The notes under the pieces were generated by a model. The model did not search any database, was not told the DNA's origin, and saw only the letters and a list, made by a program, of their open reading frames with translations. Position numbers and translations under genes: made by a program. 64,000 bases of DNA from Thermocrispum municipale DSM 44069 (lineage in GTDB: Bacteria; Actinomycetota; Actinomycetes; Mycobacteriales; Pseudonocardiaceae). Numbering within the stretch: position 1 is the stretch's first letter; every line of letters starts with the position of its first letter. The DNA lies in assembly GCF_000427825.1 (NCBI RefSeq), contig NZ_ATYT01000009.1:124001-188000 (forward strand), in the 5' to 3' direction. Shown piece by piece: positions 40,837-51,900 of the stretch.

Positions 40837-42587
40837 GGCGCGAGCTGCTTCCCGTCGCCACGCCGGCCCGGACCGCCGCGGTCATCGGTGGCCTGCTGCG
40901 GCGGCGGTGGAGGCTCACGGTCACCGCCGGGCTGACTCTCGTCGGCGCGGCGGCGTGCGGCCTGCTCCCGGCTCCCCTGCTGGGCAGCATCGTGGACGTC
41001 GTCGCGCAGCAGCGGGATGCCGGGGCGCTGACCTGGCCGATCGTGTTGCTCGTCGTCGTCGCCGGAGCGTATGGCGCCTTGACCGCAGCCGGTATCTCAC
41101 TGACCGGGCGGCTTGGTGAACACGTCGTGGCGTCCCTTCGCGAACGCTTCGTCGAACGGGCCTTGCACCTGCGGCTCGATGCTGTCGAGCAAGCCGGGTC
41201 GGGCGATCTCACCTCGCGGGTCACCAGCGACGTCACGTTAGTGACCAAGGTGGTGCGCGATGCGCTGCCGCAGCTGGCGCACGCCGCGCTGACCATTGCG
41301 CTGACCATGGTGGGCCTGGCCGTGTTGGATTGGCGGTTCCTGCTGGCTGCGCTGGTGGCGGCACCGATCCAGGCCTACACCGTGCACTGGTACATGCGCC
41401 GGGCCCGCTCGATCTACACCGCGCATCGGACGTCACTCGGCGCTCTGCAGCACCAGTTGCTGGACACCGTCGGCGGCGCTCGCACGGTCCGGGCGTTTCA
41501 GCTGCAGCGCACGCACACCGCCAAGGTCGAGGACTCGTCGCGTGACACGGTCGGGATCGCGCTGCGCGGCGTGCGGCTGCTCACCCAGTTCTTCGGCAGG
41601 CTGAACCTGGCCGAGTTCGTCGGGCTGGCCGCGATCCTGGCGATGGGTTTCTGGTTGGTGTCGATCGACGCGGTGAGCCTCGGTACGGCGACCGCGGCCG
41701 CGTTGTACTTCCACGGCCTGTTCAACCCGATCAACATCGCGCTCATGCTGGTCGACGACGCGCTCTCGGCCGGCACGAGCCTCAACCGCATCGTCGGCGT
41801 CACCGATCTCCCGGCGGCGCCTCAGCCGTCGCGCCGCGGCCAGGCCGCCGACGGATCGGTGAAGTTGTCGAGTGTGTACCACGAGTACGAGCCCGGCCAC
41901 GAGGTGCTGCACGACGTGGATCTGCAGGTCGCCGAGGGCGAACGGATCGCGTTGGTGGGCGCCAGCGGGGCAGGCAAGTCGACGGTGGCCAAGCTCGTCG
42001 CGGGGATTCACCGCCCGACGCGTGGCTCGCTGGCGGTGGGCAGCCTCGATCTTGCCGAGTTCGGATCGCCGACGGCCAACGGGCTGGTCGCACTGGTGAG
42101 CCAAGAGGTGCACGTCTTCGCCGGGCCGCTCGCCGAGGATCTTCGCCTGGCACGGCCGGACGCCTCTGACGACGACTTGCGTGCGGCACTGACCACGGTC
42201 GGCGCCTGGGAGTGGGTGCAGGCCCTGCCCGAGGGATTGGACACCGTGGTCGGCAACGGAGGCCACCGGCTCAGCACCGCGCAGGCGCAACAACTGGCAC
42301 TGGCCCGGTTGGTGCTGGCCGACCCGCGGATCGCGATCCTGGACGAGGCCACCGCCGACGCGGGCAGCGCCGGGGCGCGGGCGCTCGAGCAGGCGGCCGA
42401 TGCGGCGCTGCGCGGCCGGACCGGGCTGATCGTCGCGCACCGGTTGACTCAGGCGGAGGCGGCCGACCGGGTGGTCGTGCTGGACAACGGGCGCGTCGTC
42501 GAAGTCGGCACGCACGAGGAGCTGATCTCCCGCGGCGGCCGGTACGCCGAGCTGTGGCAGGCGTGGTCACGCAGCCGGGAAGGCTGA
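40833..42587 (+). CDS. ABC exporter half (TM-NBD) with intact Walker A/B, degenerate signature
   Basis: 584 residues, six TM helices then NBD. Starts at a GTGA overlap with the previous gene, so the two are co-translated. Walker A is intact (LVGASGAGKSTVAKLVAG), Q-loop LVSQEVHVF, Walker B IAILDEATADAG with the catalytic Glu, and the switch His VAHRLTQ, while the signature is LSTAQAQQLALARL in place of LSGGQ. With its partner this gives one working and one dead composite ATP site. The TM part carries GDLTSRVTSDVTLVTKVVRD, usual for the family. Its stop converges on mbtH with 191 bases of unremarkable gap (42588-42778). Confidence 0.88.
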   Translation: MRRELLPVATPARTAAVIGGLLRRRWRLTVTAGLTLVGAAACGLLPAPLLGSIVDVVAQQRDAGALTWPIVLLVVVAGAYGALTAAGISLTGRLGEHVVASLRERFVERALHLRLDAVEQAGSGDLTSRVTSDVTLVTKVVRDALPQLAHAALTIALTMVGLAVLDWRFLLAALVAAPIQAYTVHWYMRRARSIYTAHRTSLGALQHQLLDTVGGARTVRAFQLQRTHTAKVEDSSRDTVGIALRGVRLLTQFFGRLNLAEFVGLAAILAMGFWLVSIDAVSLGTATAAALYFHGLFNPINIALMLVDDALSAGTSLNRIVGVTDLPAAPQPSRRGQAADGSVKLSSVYHEYEPGHEVLHDVDLQVAEGERIALVGASGAGKSTVAKLVAGIHRPTRGSLAVGSLDLAEFGSPTANGLVALVSQEVHVFAGPLAEDLRLARPDASDDDLRAALTTVGAWEWVQALPEGLDTVVGNGGHRLSTAQAQQLALARLVLADPRIAILDEATADAGSAGARALEQAADAALRGRTGLIVAHRLTQAEAADRVVVLDNGRVVEVGTHEELISRGGRYAELWQAWSRSREG

Positions 42588-42778
42588 CACGACCGGAGAG
42601 CCGCCACGGCCGAGAACCACAGCGGTGGCCGCGCGGCCGGAGAGCTGACGCGCCGCGAACTCGTCAGCCGAAGAACTCCGACGCAGCACTCACCCCGGCG
42701 GCGAACCTACGCGCGACTCTCAGCCGGAGCGCTGACGCACTACCGATGCCGAGCGCCCCGTGCCCGTGACCGACGGCG

Positions 42779-42991
42779 TCAGTCCCGATCGGCGGCGACG
42801 AGGCTCGCCGGGCGCATGTCCGTCCAGTTCTCCTCCACATAGGCCAGGCACGCGGCCTTGGTCTCGGGGCCGAAGACCGACCGCCAGCCGGCCGGGACCT
42901 CGGCGAACTCCGGCCACAGGGAGTGCTGGTTCTCGTCGTTCACCAGCACACGGAAACGGCCGTCCTGGTCGTCGAACGGGTTGGTGCTCAC
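42779..42991 (-). CDS. MbtH-like protein
   Basis: 70 residues with all conserved family positions: [24 protein letters not shown] at the N-terminus, [13 protein letters not shown], and [14 protein letters not shown] near the end (three invariant Trp residues present). MbtH proteins bind NRPS adenylation domains and are needed for their folding or activity. GTG start overlaps the NRPS stop by four bases (GTGA), so it is translationally coupled and the last gene of the biosynthetic operon. Confidence 0.95.
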   Translation of the reverse strand: MSTNPFDDQDGRFRVLVNDENQHSLWPEFAEVPAGWRSVFGPETKAACLAYVEENWTDMRPASLVAADRD

Positions 42992-45900
42992 GTCTGATCC
43001 TCTCCTTCGTGCGGGTCGGTGTGGACGAAGTCGGTCAGCTCGGACAGCGGCCTGCTCGGATCCTCCGCGGCTGTCCGCAGCACGGCCAGCAAGTCGTCCG
43101 CCAGCCGCTGCACGGTGTCCGGCTCGAACAAGTCGTCTGCGTAGACCAGGTGGCAGTCGACCGGCCCGGCGCCGCGCGGCTGGTAGAAGCTCAGCGTCAG
43201 GTCGGCCTGCAACGCGCCGGTCGGCACCGCCTCGAGCGCACCGATGTCGCCCTCCAGCTCGGCCACGTCCGGCTGCTCGTGCTGGACGAGGAGCACCTGC
43301 AGCCCGGTCAAGCCGATCGCCTGCGCCACCTCGTCGAACGGCAGCTCGGCGGCGTCGAGCGCGTCCAGCGTGGTCTCCCGGACGCGGGCCAGCAGCTCGT
43401 GGAAGCTGGGATCGCCGCTGGTGTCGGTGCGCAGCAGCACGGTGTTGGCGAAGCAGCCCACCAGGTCGGCCAGCCGGTCGTCCGTCCGCCCGGCAACCAG
43501 CGATCCGATCGGCAGGTCCGTGCCGGCGCCCCGCGCGGTGAGCACCGCGGCCAGCGCGGCGTGCAGAATCATGAACATGCTGCTGCCCGTCCGGGCGGCG
43601 AGCCGTTCGACGTCGGCGCGCAGGCGCTCGTCCAGCTCGAACGCGGTGAGCGCGGCCCGCCCCACGGTTTCCGGCCTGCGGATCCGATCGGCGGGGAGCC
43701 GCAACCGGGGCGGCATGCCGAACAGCTGCTCGAGCCAGTACTCGACCTGCTCGGCGGCACGGCTGTCGAGGGCTTCCGGATCACCGAGCGCGTCGATCTG
43801 CCGGCGCGCGTAGTCGCCGTAGGTCGTCGGCAGCGGCGACCAATCGGGCTCCTCCCCGGCCAGCCGAGCCTGGTAGGCGAGGTTCAGATCGCGCAGCAGC
43901 GGCACTACCGACCACTCGTCGACACCGGTGTAGTGCAGACACAGCAGGAGCGCCTGCGACCGGTCGGGCCCGGTCAGCAAGGCCGCTCTGATCGGCGGTT
44001 CTTCGGTGAGGTCGACCGGCTCGACGGCCAGCTCGGCCACCCGGGCGTCGATGTGCGCGCTGAACTCCTCGGTCAACTCCGGTGGGTCCGTGGCGACGCG
44101 GGCCGTGCCGTCCTCGGTGAAGATCGTCCGCAACGGCTCGTGCCGCTGCACCACGTCGGCGAGCGCTCCGGCCAACGCCTCGGCGTCCAGCGGCCAGGCC
44201 GAGCGCAACACCAACGCGTGATCGAACTGCTGGTGCCGCTGATGCAACCGCAACGGCCACCGCTGCGCGGGCGCCACCGGAAGCGAGCGTTCCGACATCA
44301 CCTCGAACCGGTGCAGCTCCGGTTCCGCGGAGCGCTCGCTCGCACTCAGCCTCTCCGCCAATTGCTCCACGGTCGGCGCGTCGAACACGTCGCGGATGGT
44401 CAACTCGGCGGACAACCGCGACCGGATGCGGCCGAGCAGCCGCATCGCCGCCATCGAATGCCCGCCGAGGAGGAAGAAGTTGTCGGTGATCCCGACGTCG
44501 TCCAGCTCGAGGGTCTCGGCGAACAGCTCGGCCAGCACCCGCTGCTCCGGCGTGCGCGGCGCGACCGAGGAGGTCATGGCCGCCCAGTCCGGCGCCGGGA
44601 GTGCGCGCCGATCGAGCTTGCCGTTGGGCGTCAGCGGCAGCGGGCCGTCCAGCGGCACGATCAGCGCGGGAACCATGTACTCCGGCAACTGGGCGGCGAC
44701 GTGCGCCTGCAACTCGCCGGGCTCGGCCGATCCGTGCACGTAGGCGACCAGGCGCACCAGGTCACCGTTGGCGTCGGCGACCACCGCGGCCTGTCGGACC
44801 TCGGAATGGCTGGTCAGCACGGCTTCGATCTCGCCGAGCTCGACGCGAAAACCGCGCACCTTGATCTGCGAGTCGACCCGGCCGAAGAACTCGAGCGTGC
44901 CGTCCGACCGCCACCGGGCCCGGTCACCCGTGCGGTACATGCGAGCGCCGGGTGCTCCGAACGGGTCGGGCACGAATCGCTCCGCGGTCAGCCCCGGCCT
45001 GCCCAGGTAACCCCGCGCCAGCCCGCGACCGCCGACATACAGCTCGCCGACCACCCCGGGCGGCACCGGCCGCAACGCCGAATCCAGCACGTAACAGCGG
45101 GTATTCGGGTCGGGCACGCCGATCGGTACCGGCCCGGTGAAGCCGGGCTCCGGATGCCACAACGTGGAGTTCACCGTGGCTTCGGTGAGACCGTAGGCGG
45201 CGATGAGGTTGGTGCGCGGGTGGCGCGCGAACAACTCCGGCGGCACGGTCTCGGTACCGACCAGGCATGTCGCGCCCGCCGGCAGCTCGCACTCCGGCGG
45301 CAGCGCGGACACCAGCGACGGCGGCAGGATCATGTGCGTGATCGCGTGCTCGTCGAGAAATTCCGTCAGCTGCGGGCCCGCGACCCGAGCCTGGTCGGAG
45401 ATCAGCACCAGGCGCCCGCCGTACCCCAGCGCCATACACAACTCGAACACCGCGACGTCGAACCCGATGGAGGCGAACTGCAGCACGTGCGCGTCACGCC
45501 GCAAGCCCATCCGGTCGACCGCGGTCGCGATCAAGCTGCCGATGCCCTCGTGCGAGACGACGGCGCCCTTCGGTTTGCCGGTCGAGCCGGACGTGTAGAT
45601 GACGTACGCCGCTTGATGCTGATGCACCCGGAGCTCGATCGGCCGGTCATCCAGCGTGGCCAGCTCCGCGGCGACCCGCGGCTCGTCCAGCACCACCGGC
45701 AGAACGTCGGGCACCGCGGGCAGCTTGCCTTCCGCTTGTTCGGTGGTCAGCACCACGGTGGCCGACGAATCGGACAGCATGTACGCCAGCCGGTCCGCCG
45801 GGTGTGCCAGATCGAGCGGCAGGTAGGCGGCGCCGACCTTGAGCGTGCCGAGGATCGCCGCGACTTGGTCGACCGACCGTGGGATGGCGATGCCGACCAC

Positions 45901-48900
45901 GCTCTCCGCACCGACCGACCGCGCGGCCAATAGCCGGGCGATCCGATTCGCGCGCGCGTCCAGGTCGCGGTAGGTGTACTCGTGCCCGCCGTCCACCACG
46001 GCCACGGCGTCGGGCTGCTCGGCCACCAAGCGCGCGAACAGCTCGGGCAAGGTGGCCTCGTCGACCTCGCGAGCCGTGTCGTTGAACGCCTCCAGCACGC
46101 GCTCGGCCTCGTCCCCGACGAGCACGTCCACCGAGTCGATGGACCGATCGGGGTCGGCGACGAGCGCCGCCAGCACGGTCTGCAGGCGCCTGCCGAGCAA
46201 CGCGATCGTTTCGTGGTCGAACAGCTCGGTGGCGAACTCCACCGTGCAGCTCATCCCGGCTCCGAGCACCTCGGCGAAGCTGAACACCAGGTCGAACTTC
46301 GCCGTGCGGGCATCGGACTCGACCGGCTCCGCGGTCAATCCGGGCAGCGTGAACGCCTGGTCGGTTTCCCTGGCGTGGTAGCCGACCATCACCTGGAACA
46401 GCGGGTTCCGGCCCGGGCTGCGCGGCGGATTGACCCGCTCCACGACCCACTCGAACGGCACGTCGGCATGGGAGAACGCCGCCAGATCGAGGTCCTTGAC
46501 CCGCGCGAGCAGCTCGCGGAAGCTCGGCCCGCCCGACGTGTCGGTCCGCAGCACCAGGGTGTTCACGAAGAAGCCGACAAGATCGTCCAACGCGTCGTCG
46601 GTGCGTCCCGCGATCGGCGCGCCGAGCGGGAGGTCGTCGCCCGCGCCCATTCTGGTCAACAACGCCGCCACGGCGGTGTGCACGAGCATGAACATGCTGG
46701 TGCCGGTCTCGCTGCCGAGGCGCTTGAGCCCGCGGTAGACCTCCGGGTCGATCTCGACCGTGTGCTCGGCGCCTGCGAAAGACGGCCGAGCGGGCCGCGG
46801 CCGGTCGGTCGGCAGGCTCAGCTCGTCCGGCGCGCCGTCCAGCGTGCGCTGCCAGAAGTCCAGCTGGCGGGCAGCCCTGCTCTGCGGATCGTCCGGGTCC
46901 CCGAGCAGCTCCTGGTGCCAGAGCGTGTAGTCGCCGTACTGCACCGGCAACGGCTCCCAACTCGGCTCGTTGCCTGCGGACCGCGCGGCATAAGCGGTGG
47001 CCAGGTCACGCAGGAACGGCCGGTCGGACCACTCGTCGGTGGTGATGTGGTGCAGCACGACGGCCAGCACGTGCTCTTCCTCGCCCGCCGGGAAGACCGT
47101 GGCACGCAGCGGTAGCTCGGTGGCCAGATCGAACGGCCGGTGCAGCTCGTCGGCGATGGCTTCCGGCGCCGCGTCGTCGGCCACGCGCAGCGTCGGCCGC
47201 GCCTCGTCGGCATCGAGAATTCGCTGGTAGAGCACACCTTCGCGGTCCACGAACAGCGTGCGCAGCGACTGGTGCCGCCGCACGACGTCCGTCAACGCGG
47301 CACGGAGCGCCGCGATGTCCAGCCGGCCACGCAGCTTGGTCAACAACGGGAAGTTGTAGGCCGCCGAGTCCTTCTCCAGGTTCTGGATCAGCCAGAGCCG
47401 TTGCTGCGCGGCGGACGCGGGCAGCTCGGCCGGGCGCGACCGGGGACGTAGCGGTGGTCGCTCATCCGTCCCGCCGTCGAGGCGCCGGGTCAGCTCGGCG
47501 ACGGTCGGCGCCTCGAACAGGTCGCGGATGGCCAAATGCACCCCGAGCACGCTGCGAGCGCGCGCGATCAGTCGCGTCGCCAGCAGCGAGTGCCCGCCCA
47601 GGTCGAAGAATCCGTCGTCCAGGCCGACGCTGCCGTCCGGCAGGTCGAGGGTCTGCTCGAACAGGCGGCACAGGGCGCGCTCTTGCTCGGTTCGTGGCCG
47701 GCGCCGCTCGGCCGAGGTGAACGCCGGCTCCGGCAGCGCGGCCACGTCGAGTTTGCCGTTGACCGTGAGCGGGATCGTCTCGACCGGGACCAACGCCGAG
47801 GGCACCATGTAGTCCGGCAGTCGCTGTTTGAGGTAATCCCGCAGGTCATCGGCCTGGCCGGTAAGCACGACGTAGCCGACGAGCCGCTTGGCGTGGCCGC
47901 TGCCGCGCGGGACCACCACCGCCTGGCTGACCGCGGGATGCTCGGCGAGCACACTGGCGATCTCCCCCGGCTCCACCCGGTAGCCGCGCACCTTGACCTG
48001 GTCGTCGGTGCGGCCGAGGAAGTCGATGTTGCCGTCCGGTCGCACCAGCACGAGGTCGCCGGTGCGGTACATGCGCGAGCCGGGCTCACCGAACGGGTCG
48101 GCGACGAACCGTTCCGCGGTCAGCCCCGGCCGGTTCAGGTAGCCGCGTGCCAATCCGACGCCCGCGATGTAGAGCTCGCCCGGGCAGCCCGGGGGCACCG
48201 GGCGCAGGGCCGCGTCGAGCACGTAGGCACGGGTGTTGAGGATCGGCTTGCCGACGGTCGGTGTGGCGCTTTCCGCGGTGGAGGCGCCGAGCGTGTTGAT
48301 GGTGTACTCGGTCGGCCCGTAGAGGTTGTAGCCGTAGGTGTGCTCGGTCGCCCGCAGCGTCGACCACACCGAATCCGGCACTGCCTCGCCGCCCAGCAGC
48401 ACCAGCGGAGGCCGGTGTGCTTGTGGCCCGGACTCCAGCAAGCCCTCCTCGATCAACAGCTGGGCGTACGTGGGCGTCACGTTCACCACGTCGATGCGGT
48501 GTTCGTTGCAGTAGGCAACCAAGGCTTGGGCGTCCCGGCGCAGTTGCTCGTCGCAGACGTGCACCTCGTGGCCCTCGACCAGCCAGAGCAGCTCTTCCCA
48601 CGACATGTCGAAGGCGAACGACACGGTGTGCGCGATCCGCATGCGACGACCGCCCGCCGAGGCAATTGCCGGGCCGAAGATCTCCACCTGGTGGTTGAGC
48701 TGCATGTTCGTCAGCCCGCGGTACGGCGTGACCACGCCCTTCGGCCGCCCGGTGGAACCGGAGGTGTAGATGACGTACGCCGGGTATTCCAGCCTGTTCG
48801 GCACGCCCGGAGCGAATGCCGGATTGTCCTGCTGGGTGATGGGCGAGCTGGAACAGCGATCCAGCAAGCCGGGCTCGTCGAGGCAGATCGCGTCCTCGGT

Positions 48901-51900
48901 GAGCCCGACGTCCGAGGTCGACAGCACGCACTGCGGCCGCGCGTCGGCGAGCATCTCGCGCAGCCGGTCGTGCGGGTGGTCCAGGTCGAGCGGCAGATAG
49001 GCAGCGCCGGTCCGCAGTACCGCGAACAGCGCCACCACCATGTCCAGCGATCGGCCGAGTGCCAGGCCGACGATGCGCTCCGGACCTGCGCCGTGCGCCA
49101 GCAGGAGCCGGGCGAGCTGGTTGATGCGGGCGTCCAGCTCCCGGTAGGTCAGGCGGTGCTCACCGAACACCACGGCGATCTCGTCCGGGGTCCGCGCCGC
49201 TTGCGCGGCGAGCAGGTCCGCGACCGTCGCGTCCGGGAGCGGCCGCTCGCTCGAAACCAGTGGCTTCGCCTCGCCGGGCAGCGCCGCAGGCAGCCTGCCC
49301 ACCGGTGCCTCCGGACTCTCGACCATGCGCTCCAGCACGGAGAGGTAGCGCTGCACGATCCGGTGCGCCTCGCCCTCGGCGAAGACGTCCGGCCGGTACG
49401 ACAGCGTCACCAGCGTCTGCTCGTCCGGGGTGATGATCATGGTGAGCGGGTAGTGCGTGGCGTCGATGTTGGAGAAGTCGTCGATGCCGTAGGTCTCGCG
49501 CAGCTCGCGGAGCTCCTGCTCACCGCCACCGGGTCGATGCACGAACACGGTGTCGAACAGCACCCGGTGCCCGGACTCCGCCTGCACCGTGCCCAGCCCG
49601 AGGTACTCGTACGGCATGACGGCGGCGCGCTCCTGCTGGTAGCGGCGCAGCATGTCGGCAACGGGCTCCGCCGGGTTCACCCGCACCCGGGCGGGCACCG
49701 TGTTGACGTACATGCCGATGGTCGATTCGACGTTCGGGATCGCCGCCGGGCGGCCGGCGGTCGCCATCCCGAACACCACGTCCGACGAGCCGGTCATGAC
49801 CGACAGGACGTGCGCCCATGTGGTGGCGTACAGCGCGTTCGGCGTGACCCCGATGGACCGGGCCACCGCGGTGACCCGCTCGGTCAAGCCCGGCTCCAGT
49901 CGCACGTCGATGTTCTCCGGCAAGCAGGTCGCGCTGCTCTGCTCAGCGACCAACGTCGGCTCGTCAAGTCCGGCCAACGCCTCCCGCCACGCCGCAACCG
50001 CGGCTTCGGTGTCCTGGCCGTCCAGCCATTCCAGGTAGTCGCGGTAGCTGCCCGGGGCCTCGACAGGCACCGTCTGCTCGCCGTCGGCGGCATAGTGGGC
50101 GAACAGCTGACGCATGAACAGCATCGCGGACGGGCCGTCCCAGGCGATCATGTGCCCGGACAGCACCAGCCGGTCGCGCTCGGGGAGTCGCAGCACGGTC
50201 ACCCGGCACAGCGGCGGCTCGTCCAGGGCGAACCGCCGCGTCCGGTCCTCCGCCAAGAACGCCTCGGCCTGACGCTGCTGCTCCGCCCGGTCGAGATCGC
50301 TCAGGTCGAGTAGCGTCAGCGGCACGGGTGGCTCTTCGACGATGAACTGCACCGGGCGGGAGACTCCCCGGCTGGTGAACCCGGCGCGCAGCGCCGCATT
50401 GCGCTGCATCACCACGGACAGCGCAGCGCGCATCCGCTCCATGTCGACCCGCCACGACAGGTCGAACACCGACTGCGACGTGTAGACGTCCAGTTCTTCG
50501 GTGTCGTAGCTGGCCAGGAAGAACAGGCCTTCCTGCAGCGGCGCGAGCGGCAGGATGTCCGACACCCGGCGCTCGGCCGTGATGCGGTCGATCTCGTCCT
50601 GCTCCAGCTGAACCAGCGGGAAGTCCGACGGTGTGTAGCCGCGGCCGGGGCCCGGCAGGTCGTGCGTCGCCAGCTCGGTGAGGGCCTGCTGCCATGCCTG
50701 CTGGAACTCGGCGATGTCGTCGTCGGTGAGCAGCTCGCCGGGCCAGGACAGCAACGCCTCCAGCCTGCCGTCGCCCTGGACCGCGGTGTTGATCTCCAGT
50801 GCGTGGCCCAGCGGCGTGCGCGGGTCGTTGCCGTGGCCCAGCGGCTCGGTCTCCGTCACCGGTGAGAAGTCCCCGCCGGAGTCGCTGTCGAGCGAGAAGC
50901 GGCCGAGGAAGTTGAACAGCACCTGGGCGCCGCCGCTTCCACCGATGCGGTCCCGCGTGGCCGCTCGAACGGCTTCCTTCACGCGCTTGACCGCGCGCTG
51001 CGGGTCGTTCCCGCCCGGGTCGAGGCGCACGGTGTGCAGACTGGTGAACCACCCGACGGTGCGGGTCAAATCGACCGTGGTTCCGGCCTGCCGGGCGATG
51101 TCTTCCTCGCGGCCGTGGCCTTCGAGGTCGACCAGTACCGGCTGGTCGGCCCACCGCCACCGCTGCAAGGCCACGGCCAAGGCGGTCAGCAGGACATCGT
51201 TGGCGGTCCCGTGGTAGGCGGCCGCAACGTCACCCAGCAGGCGGCTGGTGGCGTCCGCGGCCAGGCTGATCGTTGCCGTGCGGAGGGTGGCCGCGACGTC
51301 GCGGGTGGGGTCGAGCGGCGGCAGCGGCCCCTGCTGGACTTCTCCCTGCTCCGGCAATCGCGCATCGGCCAGTACCTGCGACCAACGCCGGAACGATGTC
51401 GGTACCGGCGGGAGTTCGACCGGCTGCCCCGCGCTCAGCTGCCGCCACCCGGTGGCCAGGTCGTCGCACAGGATTCGCCAGGACACCGCGTCGACCGCGA
51501 GGTGATGGGCCACCAGCATCAACCGGCCGGGCTGCCACACCGCGCGGAGCATGACGCCGTCCTCCGGGCGCAGACTCGCAGCCACCGCCGCCGGGTCCCA
51601 GACCTCGTCCCGCTCCCAGACGTCGGTGGCTCGTACCGAGCCGGGCTGCGGAACGTGCAAGCTCCACTCGTTACCGCGGACAAGTCGTGCCCGCAGCATG
51701 TCGTGCCGGTCGAGCAACGCTTGCACCAGCTTCTCGACGTCGGCGCGGCCGAGCTCGCGGGGAATCCGCAGCGTGACGGACTGAAAGAAGCGGTCGACCG
51801 GGGCGTCGCCTGCTACCCGCGCGAGCCAGCGGATGATCGGCGTGGCCGGCACGTCGCCGGTGCCGTCGTCCGGCGTCACCGCCTCCGGCCCCGATCTCCC

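Noticed and set aside
42760-45933. A 1,057-residue open frame on the plus strand opposite the NRPS, and many similar ones at 2.1-4.7, 47.5-50.3, 52.2-57.3 kb
   Set aside because: They mirror real genes on the other strand, are Arg/His/Gln/Val-rich with no family motifs and have no ribosome sites; they arise from high GC at third codon positions.
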